From the NCBI GenBank assembly GCA_963770245.1, contig CAVYOX010000010.1:372001-436000 (forward strand): a DNA stretch of 64,000 bases. The letters are read 5' to 3'. This document shows, one piece after another, positions 43,840 through 51,629 of the stretch. The position numbers and the translations under genes are program-made. Each line of letters begins with the position of its first letter. Positions within the stretch are counted from its first letter, which is position 1. The notes below the pieces were generated by a model, which ran no database searches, was not told the origin of the DNA, and saw nothing but the letters and a program-made list of their open reading frames with translations. This DNA is from PALSA-270 sp963770245 (GTDB taxonomy: Bacteria > Acidobacteriota > Terriglobia > Terriglobales > Acidobacteriaceae).

Positions 43840-46365
43840 ATGGCACGCCGTTCTCTCGTCGAATACCTCGATGAGTTTCAAAAGCGCGGGCATGAACCCG
43901 CCTACGTGCAACCCCGCGGTTACCGCAGGGTACGCTGGTCGTACCGGCAAGTGGCGGAGACCGCGTTTCGCTTGGCGCGCGAGCTCTCCGCGCGCGCCAT
44001 CGAAAAAGGCGACCGGGTTCTGATCTGGGGGCCGAATTCAGCGCAATGGGTCGCGGCATTTTTCGGTTGCGCCGTCGTCGGCGCGATCGTGGTTCCGATC
44101 GATGACGCCGCCACCTCGGACTTCGTTCTGCGGGTATGCGGACAAGTCCGTGCGAAGTTCATCCTGTGCGCACGGCCGCACGCCGCGATCGCTTTCCCCT
44201 CGCCGCTCGTCATTTTAGAAGACCTGGCGGATGCCTTGGCGCGCCATTCCGGCGCGAGGTATCAGGCGGCGGCACTCGGAGCGGACGATACGCTTGAGAT
44301 CGTCTTTACCTCGGGCACGACGGCCGAGCCCAAAGGCGTGGTGATCACCCACGGCAATGTGCTGGCGAATATCGATCCGCTCGAAACCGAAATTCGCAAA
44401 TACCTGAAATACGAACGCCTGGTGCATCCCGTGCGTTTTCTGAACCTGCTGCCGCTGAGCCACGTTTTCGGCCAGTTCCTCGGAATCTTCCTGCCGCAAC
44501 TGCTCGGCGGGACGGTGATTTTCGAGGACACGTTGAAGCCGGCGGAGTTGATGCGCACCGTCCGCCGCGAGCGGGTCTCGGTGCTGGTGGCGGTGCCGCG
44601 CCTGCTGCAATCGCTGCGCGAGAAAATCGAACGCGATCTCGAGGAGCAAGGACGGCTGAAGAAATTCGAGCAGAGGTTCCGGCAGGCGGAGGGCAAGCCC
44701 TTCCTCTGGCGCTGGTGGATTTTCCGGCGGGTGCGGCGCCAGTTCGGGTGGAAGTTTTGGGCCTTTATTGCGGGCGGCGCCGCGCTCGACCGGGACAGCG
44801 AAGAATTCTGGGGACGCCTGGGTTATGCCGTCATCCAGGGGTACGGGCTCACCGAGACCACCTCGATCGTCAGCGTGAACCATCCCTTCCGCCTGGGCAA
44901 AGGATCGATCGGACGGGTGCTGGCCGGACGCGAGGTCGCCCTCGGGGCGGACGGAGAAATCATGGTGCGAGGCGGCGGAGTGGCGGCCGGATATTGGGAT
45001 GGGAACGAACTCCGGCCGGTGGCGGGCGAGAGCGGCTGGTATGGCACCGGGGACATCGGGGAACTCGACGCGGACGGCAACCTGTACTTCAAAGGACGGA
45101 AAAAAGACGTTCTGGTCACGCCCGCCGGCATGAACGTCTATCCCGAAGATCTCGAGGCTGCCCTGCGCCGCCAGCCCGAAGTGAAAGACTGCGTGGTGGT
45201 CGGGCTGCCACGCGACGGCAATGCCGAGGCTTGCGCCGTGCTGATCCTGCGCGCCGGCCATCGCGATCCCGAGCCCGTGGTGAAGCGCGCCAACCAATCG
45301 CTCGCCGAGTACCAGCGTATGCACGCGTGGTTCGTGTGGCCGGAGGAGGACTTTCCCCGCACCTCGACCGGGAAGCCCCGCACCCCTCAAATCCAGCAGA
45401 TGGTCCTGGCCGGCCGCAGTGACCAGCCCTCGGACGATGTGCCGCCGGGCCCCCTCGCCGAGTTGATTGCCAGGATTTCGAAGCGGTCTCCCGCTCGCCT
45501 GGACCCGACGGCCAACCTCGAAGCCGACCTGAACCTCAGCTCACTCGACCGGGTCGAATTGCTCAGCGCGCTCGAAGACCGCTACCAGCTTGACCTCAGC
45601 GAGACCCGGTTCGCCAGCGTGAATACGGTGGGCGAGCTCGAGCAAATGTTGCGGGCGAAAACCGCGGCTCCGATGCCGTACCACTATCCGCGCTGGGTGC
45701 AGCGCTGGCCGGTGACCTGGATTCGCCTGGCCACCCACTATCTGCTGTTGCTGCCGGCCGTCTACCTGCTGGGCCGGCCGCGGATCGAAGGCCGCGAGCA
45801 TCTGGCTTCGGTCGAGGGCCCGGTGCTCGTGGTTTCGAATCACGTGAGCGATGTCGATCTCGGATTCGTGCTGGCCGCGCTGCCGGCGCGTCTTCGCCAC
45901 CGGCTCGCGACCGCCACCGCCGGCGAGGCGCTCGAGTCTTTGCGCACTCCGCCCGCGGCGCGGAATTTTCTCGCCCGCGTCTACGACCGCCTGAAATGGG
46001 CGCTGGGGGTGGCTTTGCTGAATCTGTTCCCCCTGCCGCGGGAGGCCGGCTTCCGCCAGAGCTTCGCCTATGCCGGAGAATCGGTGGACCGCGGCTACAG
46101 CGTGCTGGTCTTCCCCGAAGGTCGTCACAGCGCGGACGGCCAGATCGGCCCGTTCCGCGCCGGGATCGGATTGCTGGCCAACAATCTGTCGTTGCCGGTC
46201 GTGCCGGTGCGCATCGACGGCTTGCAGGAACTCAAGCAGGCAGGCAAGAAATTCGCTGGCCCCGGACAGATTCAGGTCAAGGTCGGAGCCCCGGTCCGAT
46301 TTGCCCGGGATACCGACCCCGAGCAGATTGCCCGGGAGCTGCAGGGAAAAGTCCAGGCACTGTAA
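43840..46365 (+). CDS. Fusion of acyl-AMP ligase, acyl carrier domain and PlsC acyltransferase
   Basis: Three-domain phospholipid-metabolism protein of 841 aa. Residues about 5-520 are an AMP-forming ligase (FTSGTTAEPKG at 156-166, GYGLTETTS, WYGTGDIGELDADG, and the lysine-containing TSTGKPRT). About 525-600 is an acyl-carrier-like domain with LNLSSLDRVELL, Ser568 being the likely phosphopantetheine site (SSL instead of the usual DSL). About 640-835 is a 1-acylglycerol-3-phosphate acyltransferase with NHVSDVD (His668, Asp673) and FPEGRHS (758-764). E. coli Aas has the reverse order without the carrier. It probably activates, carries and transfers acyl chains onto lysophospholipids at the membrane. 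It is divergent from the TPR gene. Confidence 0.92.
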   Translation: MARRSLVEYLDEFQKRGHEPAYVQPRGYRRVRWSYRQVAETAFRLARELSARAIEKGDRVLIWGPNSAQWVAAFFGCAVVGAIVVPIDDAATSDFVLRVCGQVRAKFILCARPHAAIAFPSPLVILEDLADALARHSGARYQAAALGADDTLEIVFTSGTTAEPKGVVITHGNVLANIDPLETEIRKYLKYERLVHPVRFLNLLPLSHVFGQFLGIFLPQLLGGTVIFEDTLKPAELMRTVRRERVSVLVAVPRLLQSLREKIERDLEEQGRLKKFEQRFRQAEGKPFLWRWWIFRRVRRQFGWKFWAFIAGGAALDRDSEEFWGRLGYAVIQGYGLTETTSIVSVNHPFRLGKGSIGRVLAGREVALGADGEIMVRGGGVAAGYWDGNELRPVAGESGWYGTGDIGELDADGNLYFKGRKKDVLVTPAGMNVYPEDLEAALRRQPEVKDCVVVGLPRDGNAEACAVLILRAGHRDPEPVVKRANQSLAEYQRMHAWFVWPEEDFPRTSTGKPRTPQIQQMVLAGRSDQPSDDVPPGPLAELIARISKRSPARLDPTANLEADLNLSSLDRVELLSALEDRYQLDLSETRFASVNTVGELEQMLRAKTAAPMPYHYPRWVQRWPVTWIRLATHYLLLLPAVYLLGRPRIEGREHLASVEGPVLVVSNHVSDVDLGFVLAALPARLRHRLATATAGEALESLRTPPAARNFLARVYDRLKWALGVALLNLFPLPREAGFRQSFAYAGESVDRGYSVLVFPEGRHSADGQIGPFRAGIGLLANNLSLPVVPVRIDGLQELKQAGKKFAGPGQIQVKVGAPVRFARDTDPEQIARELQGKVQAL

Positions 46366-46617
46366 GGGCCAGGGGCTGCCCGGGACTCATCGGAACCCAT
46401 CGCGGGAAACAGAAGGCCGCTACCGGCGGCGAAGACCCGGGTGGGCTATGGTCCCGGCCGAAATGCACAGCTTCAACAAGAAATCAACAGCAAAAAGACC
46501 CCGCGGTCGAGGGTCTAGGAAAGAAAATACAGTGAATACCGTATGGACCCCTTTTCGGCAGTTCTTAGGAAAGTCCTTCCCGACCCGGTTCCGACGGGCG
46601 CCGGCTTAGGGATCAAT

Positions 46618-48291
46618 TTAAGGATCAAGGCCTTTGGGCGTTGCCCCAGCCCCGATCTCAGCCACCTCGGAAGGCGCAGGCGCCTGGCGCCGCCTGAGAT
46701 CGCCCGGCAACCGGGAACGCGTGAACCAGAGTCCGGCGGCCACCGCCCCCGCCCAGGTGACCGCACTGAGGGCAAGCGCTTTGATATCGCTCACCCGGCT
46801 GCCGTTCACGATCACGACGCGCACCATCTGGTAGCTCAGCAGTCCCGCAGCCGCCGCAGTGAGCGCCGTCTTTCCCACCTCTCCCCACTGCAACTGAAGG
46901 AGGGAAACCAGTTTGCGGCGGTGCAACAGCAGGGCCATGGCCACACAATTGGCCAGGATGCCGAGGTCTGAAGCCATGGCCAAGCCGACCGTCGAGAAGT
47001 GGCGGAAAAGCGCCGCGTACATCGGAATCGAAGCCGCCGTAATGAGCGTGCTCGCGACCATGGGAGTGAGCGTATCGCCGGCGGCATAGAAGCCGCGGGC
47101 ATACAGGGCCTGGGCGGACCAGAACCCGAGCGAAAGCGAGAACCAGAAGAAGTAGATGGCAATCTCCTGGGAATCGAAGAAGGTCAAGCGTCCGCGTCGA
47201 TACAGCAGATCGATCAGCGGCAGGGCGGCGCTCACCATGAAACTGCTGAGCAGAAGCGAGGTGGCGGTGATGCGATACACCGATCCGTTCACGCTGTCGG
47301 AAAACTCTTGCAGGCGTTTTTCGCCGATGAGGCGCGCAAAAAAGGGCAACGATGCTTGCCCGGCGGCCTGTCCCAGCACTGAGATCGGCACGGCGAAAAG
47401 CCTTTTGGCGTAGTTGAGGCGAGTGATGTCGCCGACCGAGTGCTTGGCGAAATAGCGCAGAATCCAGTCATCCGCGCTAACCAGCGACACCCCCAGCATG
47501 AGCGGAATGGAGAGCCGCACCCATTCACGAAACGCCGGATTGTGGACGTCGAACGAGATTCGGTATCGGGTGCCGACCCGGGCTGCTCCGACGGCATTGA
47601 TCAGAAAAATTCCCAGAAAACTTCCGGCCACGGCTCCGTACGCCAGGGATGCGATGCCCAGGCGGTGCGAAAACAAGACCCCTCCGAGAATAATGGCGAC
47701 GTTATAGACGAGCGGCCCGAAGGCGGGCAGAAAGAACAGCCGGCGAGAATACAGCACGGCCGAAACCACGCCGCCAATATAGAAAAACAGCTGCGCCGGC
47801 AGAAGAATGCGCGTCAATCGGACGCAGATCGCGAGTTTCTCGGCGTCGAATCCGTCCTTTCCCCCGAAATACCACCCGTCGAGCTCGGGCGCGAAGATCG
47901 CGGCCAGGGCAATGCCCGCCACGAGCACCGCCGTCATGACCGTGATGATGACGGAGAAGGTTTTCTGCGCCTCGTCTTCCTTTCCTTGGGCGAGGAAGCG
48001 GGTGTAGATGGCGATAAAGGTGATCGAAACGGTGCCGCCGGCCACGATGTAGTTCAGCCAGTCGGGGATGGTGAAGCCGGCGTTATAGGCGTCGGTCAGC
48101 GAGGTTGCGCCGAAGGCCCAGGCGATATAGGCCTCGCGCAGGAACCCAAAAACCCGCGAGAGCATCACCGCCACCATCACCAGCAGAGTGGCCGAGAACG
48201 CCGTGTGCTGGTGGGATGGTCGCAGCAGGCGGAGGGCACGGGCCAGGATGCTCTTGCGACTTGCCTCTGTCGGATCCGCGGATTTCACCAT
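46618..48291 (-). CDS. murJ: Lipid II flippase MurJ
   Basis: Polytopic MOP-superfamily membrane protein that moves lipid II across the inner membrane for peptidoglycan synthesis. The 557-aa protein has about 14 hydrophobic segments and family-typical N-terminal sequence VMLSRVFGFLREAYIAWAFG, then DAYNAGFTIPDWLNYIVAGG. Charged residues in the early helices that line the cavity are conserved in position. The ATG at 48291 lacks a strong ribosome-binding site. It is read leftward after the ompA-like gene, separated from it by that gene's terminator, so it probably has its own promoter. Confidence 0.95.
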   Translation of the reverse strand: MVKSADPTEASRKSILARALRLLRPSHQHTAFSATLLVMVAVMLSRVFGFLREAYIAWAFGATSLTDAYNAGFTIPDWLNYIVAGGTVSITFIAIYTRFLAQGKEDEAQKTFSVIITVMTAVLVAGIALAAIFAPELDGWYFGGKDGFDAEKLAICVRLTRILLPAQLFFYIGGVVSAVLYSRRLFFLPAFGPLVYNVAIILGGVLFSHRLGIASLAYGAVAGSFLGIFLINAVGAARVGTRYRISFDVHNPAFREWVRLSIPLMLGVSLVSADDWILRYFAKHSVGDITRLNYAKRLFAVPISVLGQAAGQASLPFFARLIGEKRLQEFSDSVNGSVYRITATSLLLSSFMVSAALPLIDLLYRRGRLTFFDSQEIAIYFFWFSLSLGFWSAQALYARGFYAAGDTLTPMVASTLITAASIPMYAALFRHFSTVGLAMASDLGILANCVAMALLLHRRKLVSLLQLQWGEVGKTALTAAAAGLLSYQMVRVVIVNGSRVSDIKALALSAVTWAGAVAAGLWFTRSRLPGDLRRRQAPAPSEVAEIGAGATPKGLDP

Positions 48292-48360
48292 CCAGGGGCG
48301 ATTCTACCGCGAAACCTGGTTTCAGTTGGCGCGGGCGCGAGCGGCGGGTGCCACAAAGCC

Positions 48361-48391
48361 AAACAAAAAGCCTCCTGCCGAAGCGGGAGGC
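48361..48391 (-). terminator. Intrinsic terminator of the OmpA-like gene
   Basis: Read leftward: GCCTCC-c-GC, TTCG loop, GC-a-GGAGGC, then TTTTTGTTT (the complement of 48361-48369). One mismatch sits in an otherwise 8-bp stem with a stable UUCG loop. It lies about 40 nt past the stop of the OmpA-like gene. Confidence 0.85.
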
Positions 48392-48432
48392 TCTCTGGGG
48401 GAGGGCGCCGGGCGCGAGCCCGTCGTCCAAGC

Positions 48433-49341
48433 TTATTTCTGCGCCGGCTGATCCGGATTGGCCGGAGCCGTGGTTGCCGGAGCCGTCATGTCAGGAGCCG
48501 TCTGGGTTGCTGAGGGAGCGCTGGTGCTGGCAGCCAACCCCTCGAGATCGTTCTTCAGAAGGCTGATTTCGACTCGTCCACCGCTGGTGCGCTTGGCCTG
48601 GGTTCCATCTTCGGTTGCGACCGGAGCGTTGCCCATGCCGACTACGTAGATGCGGTAAACCGGGATCTCATGATTCAGCACCAGGTAACGAACCACCGAG
48701 TCCGCCATCTTCTGCGAGGTGGAAATGGCAGCCTGGCCGCGACCCGCCGAAAAGCCCTGCACTTCGACGATGTAGCCGTGCTGATCCTTGAGCGGGGTCG
48801 CCATTTCGTCGAGCGCATCCTTGGCTTTCTTGCTCAGCATGCTTTGCCCGGGACGGAACCGAATCTCGGTCTGTGTGGCGGCTTTGTACTGATCGATATT
48901 CCCCACCACGGTCTCAACCGTCGACAGCCGAGTGTTGGCCGCGGTCGCGGTCTGTTGCGCCATCTGAGCCTTGCTGCCGGCATCGAGTGCGTGCTGGTCG
49001 GCTTCGTTGGCCTTCGCGGAAGCCAGCTGAATCCCCTGCTGCGCGCGGGAATCGACGTCCTTGATCATCTTGCTGTTGCTCGCCGTCAGCTCATCGAGCT
49101 CATTGACCCGGTCCTGGATCGGCTGGACTTGCCGCTGCACATACTTTTTGCGGGCAAAAGGATTCACCCGGCCCCAGAAACCTTCATGCGTCATCGGCTG
49201 TAACGGCTCTTTGCCAGTGGCGCCTACGGTCTGCGAAGCGGGAGCGGTTTGGTCAGCCGAGGTCGCCGGCTGCGTCTGCGCCAGGGCTGGGAGAGCAAGC
49301 GCTAGCGCTAAGGGGAGTGTGAGGAATATTCGAGTCTTCAT
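48433..49341 (-). CDS. OmpA-family outer-membrane protein with coiled coil
   Basis: Exported 302-aa protein. The signal peptide is MKTRIFLTLPLALALALPAL, cleaved near AQTQ. The mature region has a long alpha-helical, heptad-like segment (IQDRVNELDELTASNSKMI onward to about residue 150), as in Lpp-like or Tol-type spacers, and a C-terminal OmpA/Pal peptidoglycan-binding domain (IRFRPGQSMLSKKAKDALDE, GYIVEVQGFSAGRGQAA, RIYVVGMGNAPV and RRVEI-like KRTSGGRVEISLLKND). It ends in a Thr/Ala/Pro-rich tail. No beta-barrel is visible. It probably tethers an envelope structure to peptidoglycan. A leader hairpin lies 16 nt ahead of the ATG. Confidence 0.9.
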   Translation of the reverse strand: MKTRIFLTLPLALALALPALAQTQPATSADQTAPASQTVGATGKEPLQPMTHEGFWGRVNPFARKKYVQRQVQPIQDRVNELDELTASNSKMIKDVDSRAQQGIQLASAKANEADQHALDAGSKAQMAQQTATAANTRLSTVETVVGNIDQYKAATQTEIRFRPGQSMLSKKAKDALDEMATPLKDQHGYIVEVQGFSAGRGQAAISTSQKMADSVVRYLVLNHEIPVYRIYVVGMGNAPVATEDGTQAKRTSGGRVEISLLKNDLEGLAASTSAPSATQTAPDMTAPATTAPANPDQPAQK

Positions 49342-49356
49342 CTTCGACTTCTTTCC

Positions 49357-49383
49357 GAGTGGGGAGCGCTGGGGGCTCCACTC
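49357..49383 (-). promoter_or_regulatory. Hairpin in the leader of the OmpA-like gene
   Basis: GAGTGGgg-AGC and GCTCCACTC pair over 9 bp with a 2-nt bulge and a 7-nt loop, 16 nt before the ATG (read leftward). It may influence mRNA stability or ribosome access. Confidence 0.4.
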
Positions 49384-49719
49384 CAGCCCTGAAGGGCGTA
49401 TTTTGAATTCCTGTCGCGTCTAAAACCACGGCTGGCCGAAGCGGACGCAACGCATGGCCAAAAGCTCAAAAACAATCGGCCCCGCAAAGCTCGGGCCTGG
49501 CTACTATGTTACAGGTGGAATGCCAAACCGCGCAAAAGCTAAGTCGTTGTATTGCAATAACATTGTAGCGCTAAATCGGCTCCGCGAGGACAAGAAATCT
49601 GGCTCGCCGGGTAATTTTGGCGGAGCTGATATAAAAAGTGCGTGGGGCCGGGGGTGGCAGGTTCCGGTACCAGGAGAGCGGAATACGCGCTCCCATGGCC
49701 TGATTCGGCGGACGGCGCG
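49384..49719. other. Intergenic region with possible promoter of the OmpA-like gene
   Basis: On the leftward strand TTGCGC (complement of 49530-49535), an 18-nt spacer and TAACAT (complement of 49506-49511) form a possible promoter, about 165 nt before the ATG. A locally AT-rich patch (49540-49640) lies further out. No gene is evident; a 101-codon frame at 49454 has no coding character. Confidence 0.35.
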
Positions 49720-50832
49720 CTACCTGCAATATTTTTCATGCTGTTCGAAGATGAAGTGATCGGTCATACCGGCAATGTAGTCGCACACCACTCTCGCCAA
49801 GGGCTCGGTTCGGGTGATTTCCTGATAGTTCAAGGGCAATCGCTCGGGCCTCTCCATCCAGAACTGAAACAATTCTCCAATCACGCGATCGGCGTCGTCC
49901 TTTTCCGGGGCGAGGGCGGCGCTCAGGTAGAGACTCTGGTAAAGAAAATCCTTGGTCTCCCGGCGTTCCCGATCGACCTCCGGACTGAGCGCGGCCAGGC
50001 GGCGAGAACAGGCGCGGATGTCGGCCAAAGTGCGAACCCCGGCGGCCTCGATCTGCTGCCGGGTGTTACGAATCAGATCTCCCACCAGTCGATCGAGCAC
50101 GCGCTTGAGAGTTTCGTTGAACTTCAATTTGTCGATGGCCAGAGGATAGGTTTTGTCCACTTCGCGATAGAAACGCTCAAACACCGGAACCGCCTTGCGG
50201 ATTTCCCCGAGCGTGAGCAATCGGGCTTCGTAGCCATCGTCCAGGTCGGCGGTGTCATAACCGATTTCGTCGGCCAGATCGATCAACTGCGCTTCGAGCG
50301 GTGGGCGTTGATCGAGCAGATATTCGACCAGGCCGGGAAATTCCCGAGCATTATAGTCATGGGAATGCTTCACGATCCCTTCGCGCACTTCGAAGGTAAG
50401 GTTCAGTCCGCGGAAGGCGGCGTATCGCAGCTCGAAATTCTCCACGATGCGCAGGGCATGCAGGTTGTGATCGAAGGAAAAACCGTGCTGACGCATGACG
50501 GTGTCGAGCGCCTTTTCGCCGGCATGGCCGAAGGGGGGATGACCGACGTCGTGCACTAAGGCCAGGGCTTCGACCAGATCCAGATTCAAGCTGAGCTCGG
50601 CGCCGATGGTGCGCGCGATCTGCGCCACTTCCAGGGTATGGGTCAGACGGTTGCGGAAGTGGTCGGAATAACGGCGGGTAAAGACCTGCGTCTTCGCCTC
50701 CAGACGCCGGAAGGCACGGGAATGGATGACGCGGTCGCGGTCCCGCTGAAAATCATTGCGATAGGCATGCTGGGGCTCAGGAAAACGACGTCCGCGCGAT
50801 TGCTCCACCCGCACGGCGTAGTCGGCCAGCAT
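49720..50832 (-). CDS. dgt: Deoxyguanosinetriphosphate triphosphohydrolase-like HD protein
   Basis: HD-domain enzyme that hydrolyses dNTPs to deoxynucleoside and triphosphate and helps balance dNTP pools. The 370-aa product carries the HD metal site in HTLEVAQIARTIG (His), LALVHDVGHPPFGHAGEKAL (His-Asp) and a later DEIGYDTADLDDG, plus the conserved start RDRVIHSRAFRRLEAKTQVF. The ~370-aa length is that of the dGTPase-like proteins of non-enteric bacteria, shorter than E. coli Dgt. It is followed downstream by the OmpA-like gene after 380 nt. The ATG at 50832 is preceded by no strong ribosome-binding site. Confidence 0.93.
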   Translation of the reverse strand: MLADYAVRVEQSRGRRFPEPQHAYRNDFQRDRDRVIHSRAFRRLEAKTQVFTRRYSDHFRNRLTHTLEVAQIARTIGAELSLNLDLVEALALVHDVGHPPFGHAGEKALDTVMRQHGFSFDHNLHALRIVENFELRYAAFRGLNLTFEVREGIVKHSHDYNAREFPGLVEYLLDQRPPLEAQLIDLADEIGYDTADLDDGYEARLLTLGEIRKAVPVFERFYREVDKTYPLAIDKLKFNETLKRVLDRLVGDLIRNTRQQIEAAGVRTLADIRACSRRLAALSPEVDRERRETKDFLYQSLYLSAALAPEKDDADRVIGELFQFWMERPERLPLNYQEITRTEPLARVVCDYIAGMTDHFIFEQHEKYCR

Positions 50833-50977
50833 CGGAGAAGTCTAGCATTGTTAGAAACGCGGCCCGATCCTCAGGGCCGTGCGCTTTTTGTCCCGAGCTT
50901 TCGAGCCGGCGCAATTGGCCAGTGTTTGCCCTCGCTCGGAAGGCCGAGAACCGAGGCGAACTCCACCTGGCGCGGAA

Positions 50978-51475
50978 CTATTCGAGCTTCAGCCGCATCT
51001 CGTTGGTCGGTTCAAAGCCCAGGGATTCGTAGAGCGGGCGACCGCGGTCACTCGCGTGCAGGGAAACCGTCACGAAGCCCTCTCGCCGGCACCACTCGAC
51101 GCTCGTCTCGGTGAGAAGCCGGGCGATGCCCCGGCGGCGATACTCGGGATAAACATACAGGTTGAGGAGGTAAGCCCGTCGGAACCGGACCTCCCAGGGA
51201 CGCGGCGGCGAAGACTGGAGCAGGATGCCGACCCCACCCGCGACCTGGTTCAGAGCCGTCATGGCAAACCATCCGCGATAGCAATCTTGCGCGATGGTCT
51301 CCTCGAAGTAGGGCCCGGAGGCGGACTCCATTCGGTCGAGCGAGGCAGAATCTCCCACCCCCATGTCTTCGAACATGGCGCGGCGCTGGCGCATAATCTC
51401 CCGAATGTCGTCGACGGTGGTTTCGCGGACAACCATTCCATCCCGCAGCGGCAGTGGTTTCGTGTCCATTCCCAT
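50978..51475 (-). CDS. GNAT family N-acetyltransferase
   Basis: Acetyl-CoA-dependent acetyltransferase of 165 aa with unknown acceptor. The fold is recognised by RETTVDDIREIMRQRRAMF at the N-terminus, the acetyl-CoA loop LLNLYVYPEYRRRGIARLLT (Q/RxxGxG/A) and the end LHASDRGRPLYESLGFEPT. ATG at 51475 begins MGMDTKPLPLRDGMVVRET; the frame is open upstream to 51571 but that part is unconserved. It lies between dgt and the TPR gene, all leftward. Confidence 0.9.
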   Translation of the reverse strand: MGMDTKPLPLRDGMVVRETTVDDIREIMRQRRAMFEDMGVGDSASLDRMESASGPYFEETIAQDCYRGWFAMTALNQVAGGVGILLQSSPPRPWEVRFRRAYLLNLYVYPEYRRRGIARLLTETSVEWCRREGFVTVSLHASDRGRPLYESLGFEPTNEMRLKLE

Positions 51476-51629
51476 GGCCGAGGCGTTAAGCACTCCTGAC
51501 CCTGGCCAGAGTACGGCATGACGGACAAACCGTGAACGCTGATTGGCGAACGACGAAGGGCGAACAATCAATGAATGAGTGTAAGCCGCCCCCCGCGCCG
51601 CAGACGAGGGATCGAAGCCGACCGGTACG

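Noticed and set aside
49454..49759. 101-codon rightward frame in the gap before dgt
   Set aside because: Starts without a ribosome-binding site, overlaps the convergent dgt gene and has no coding character.
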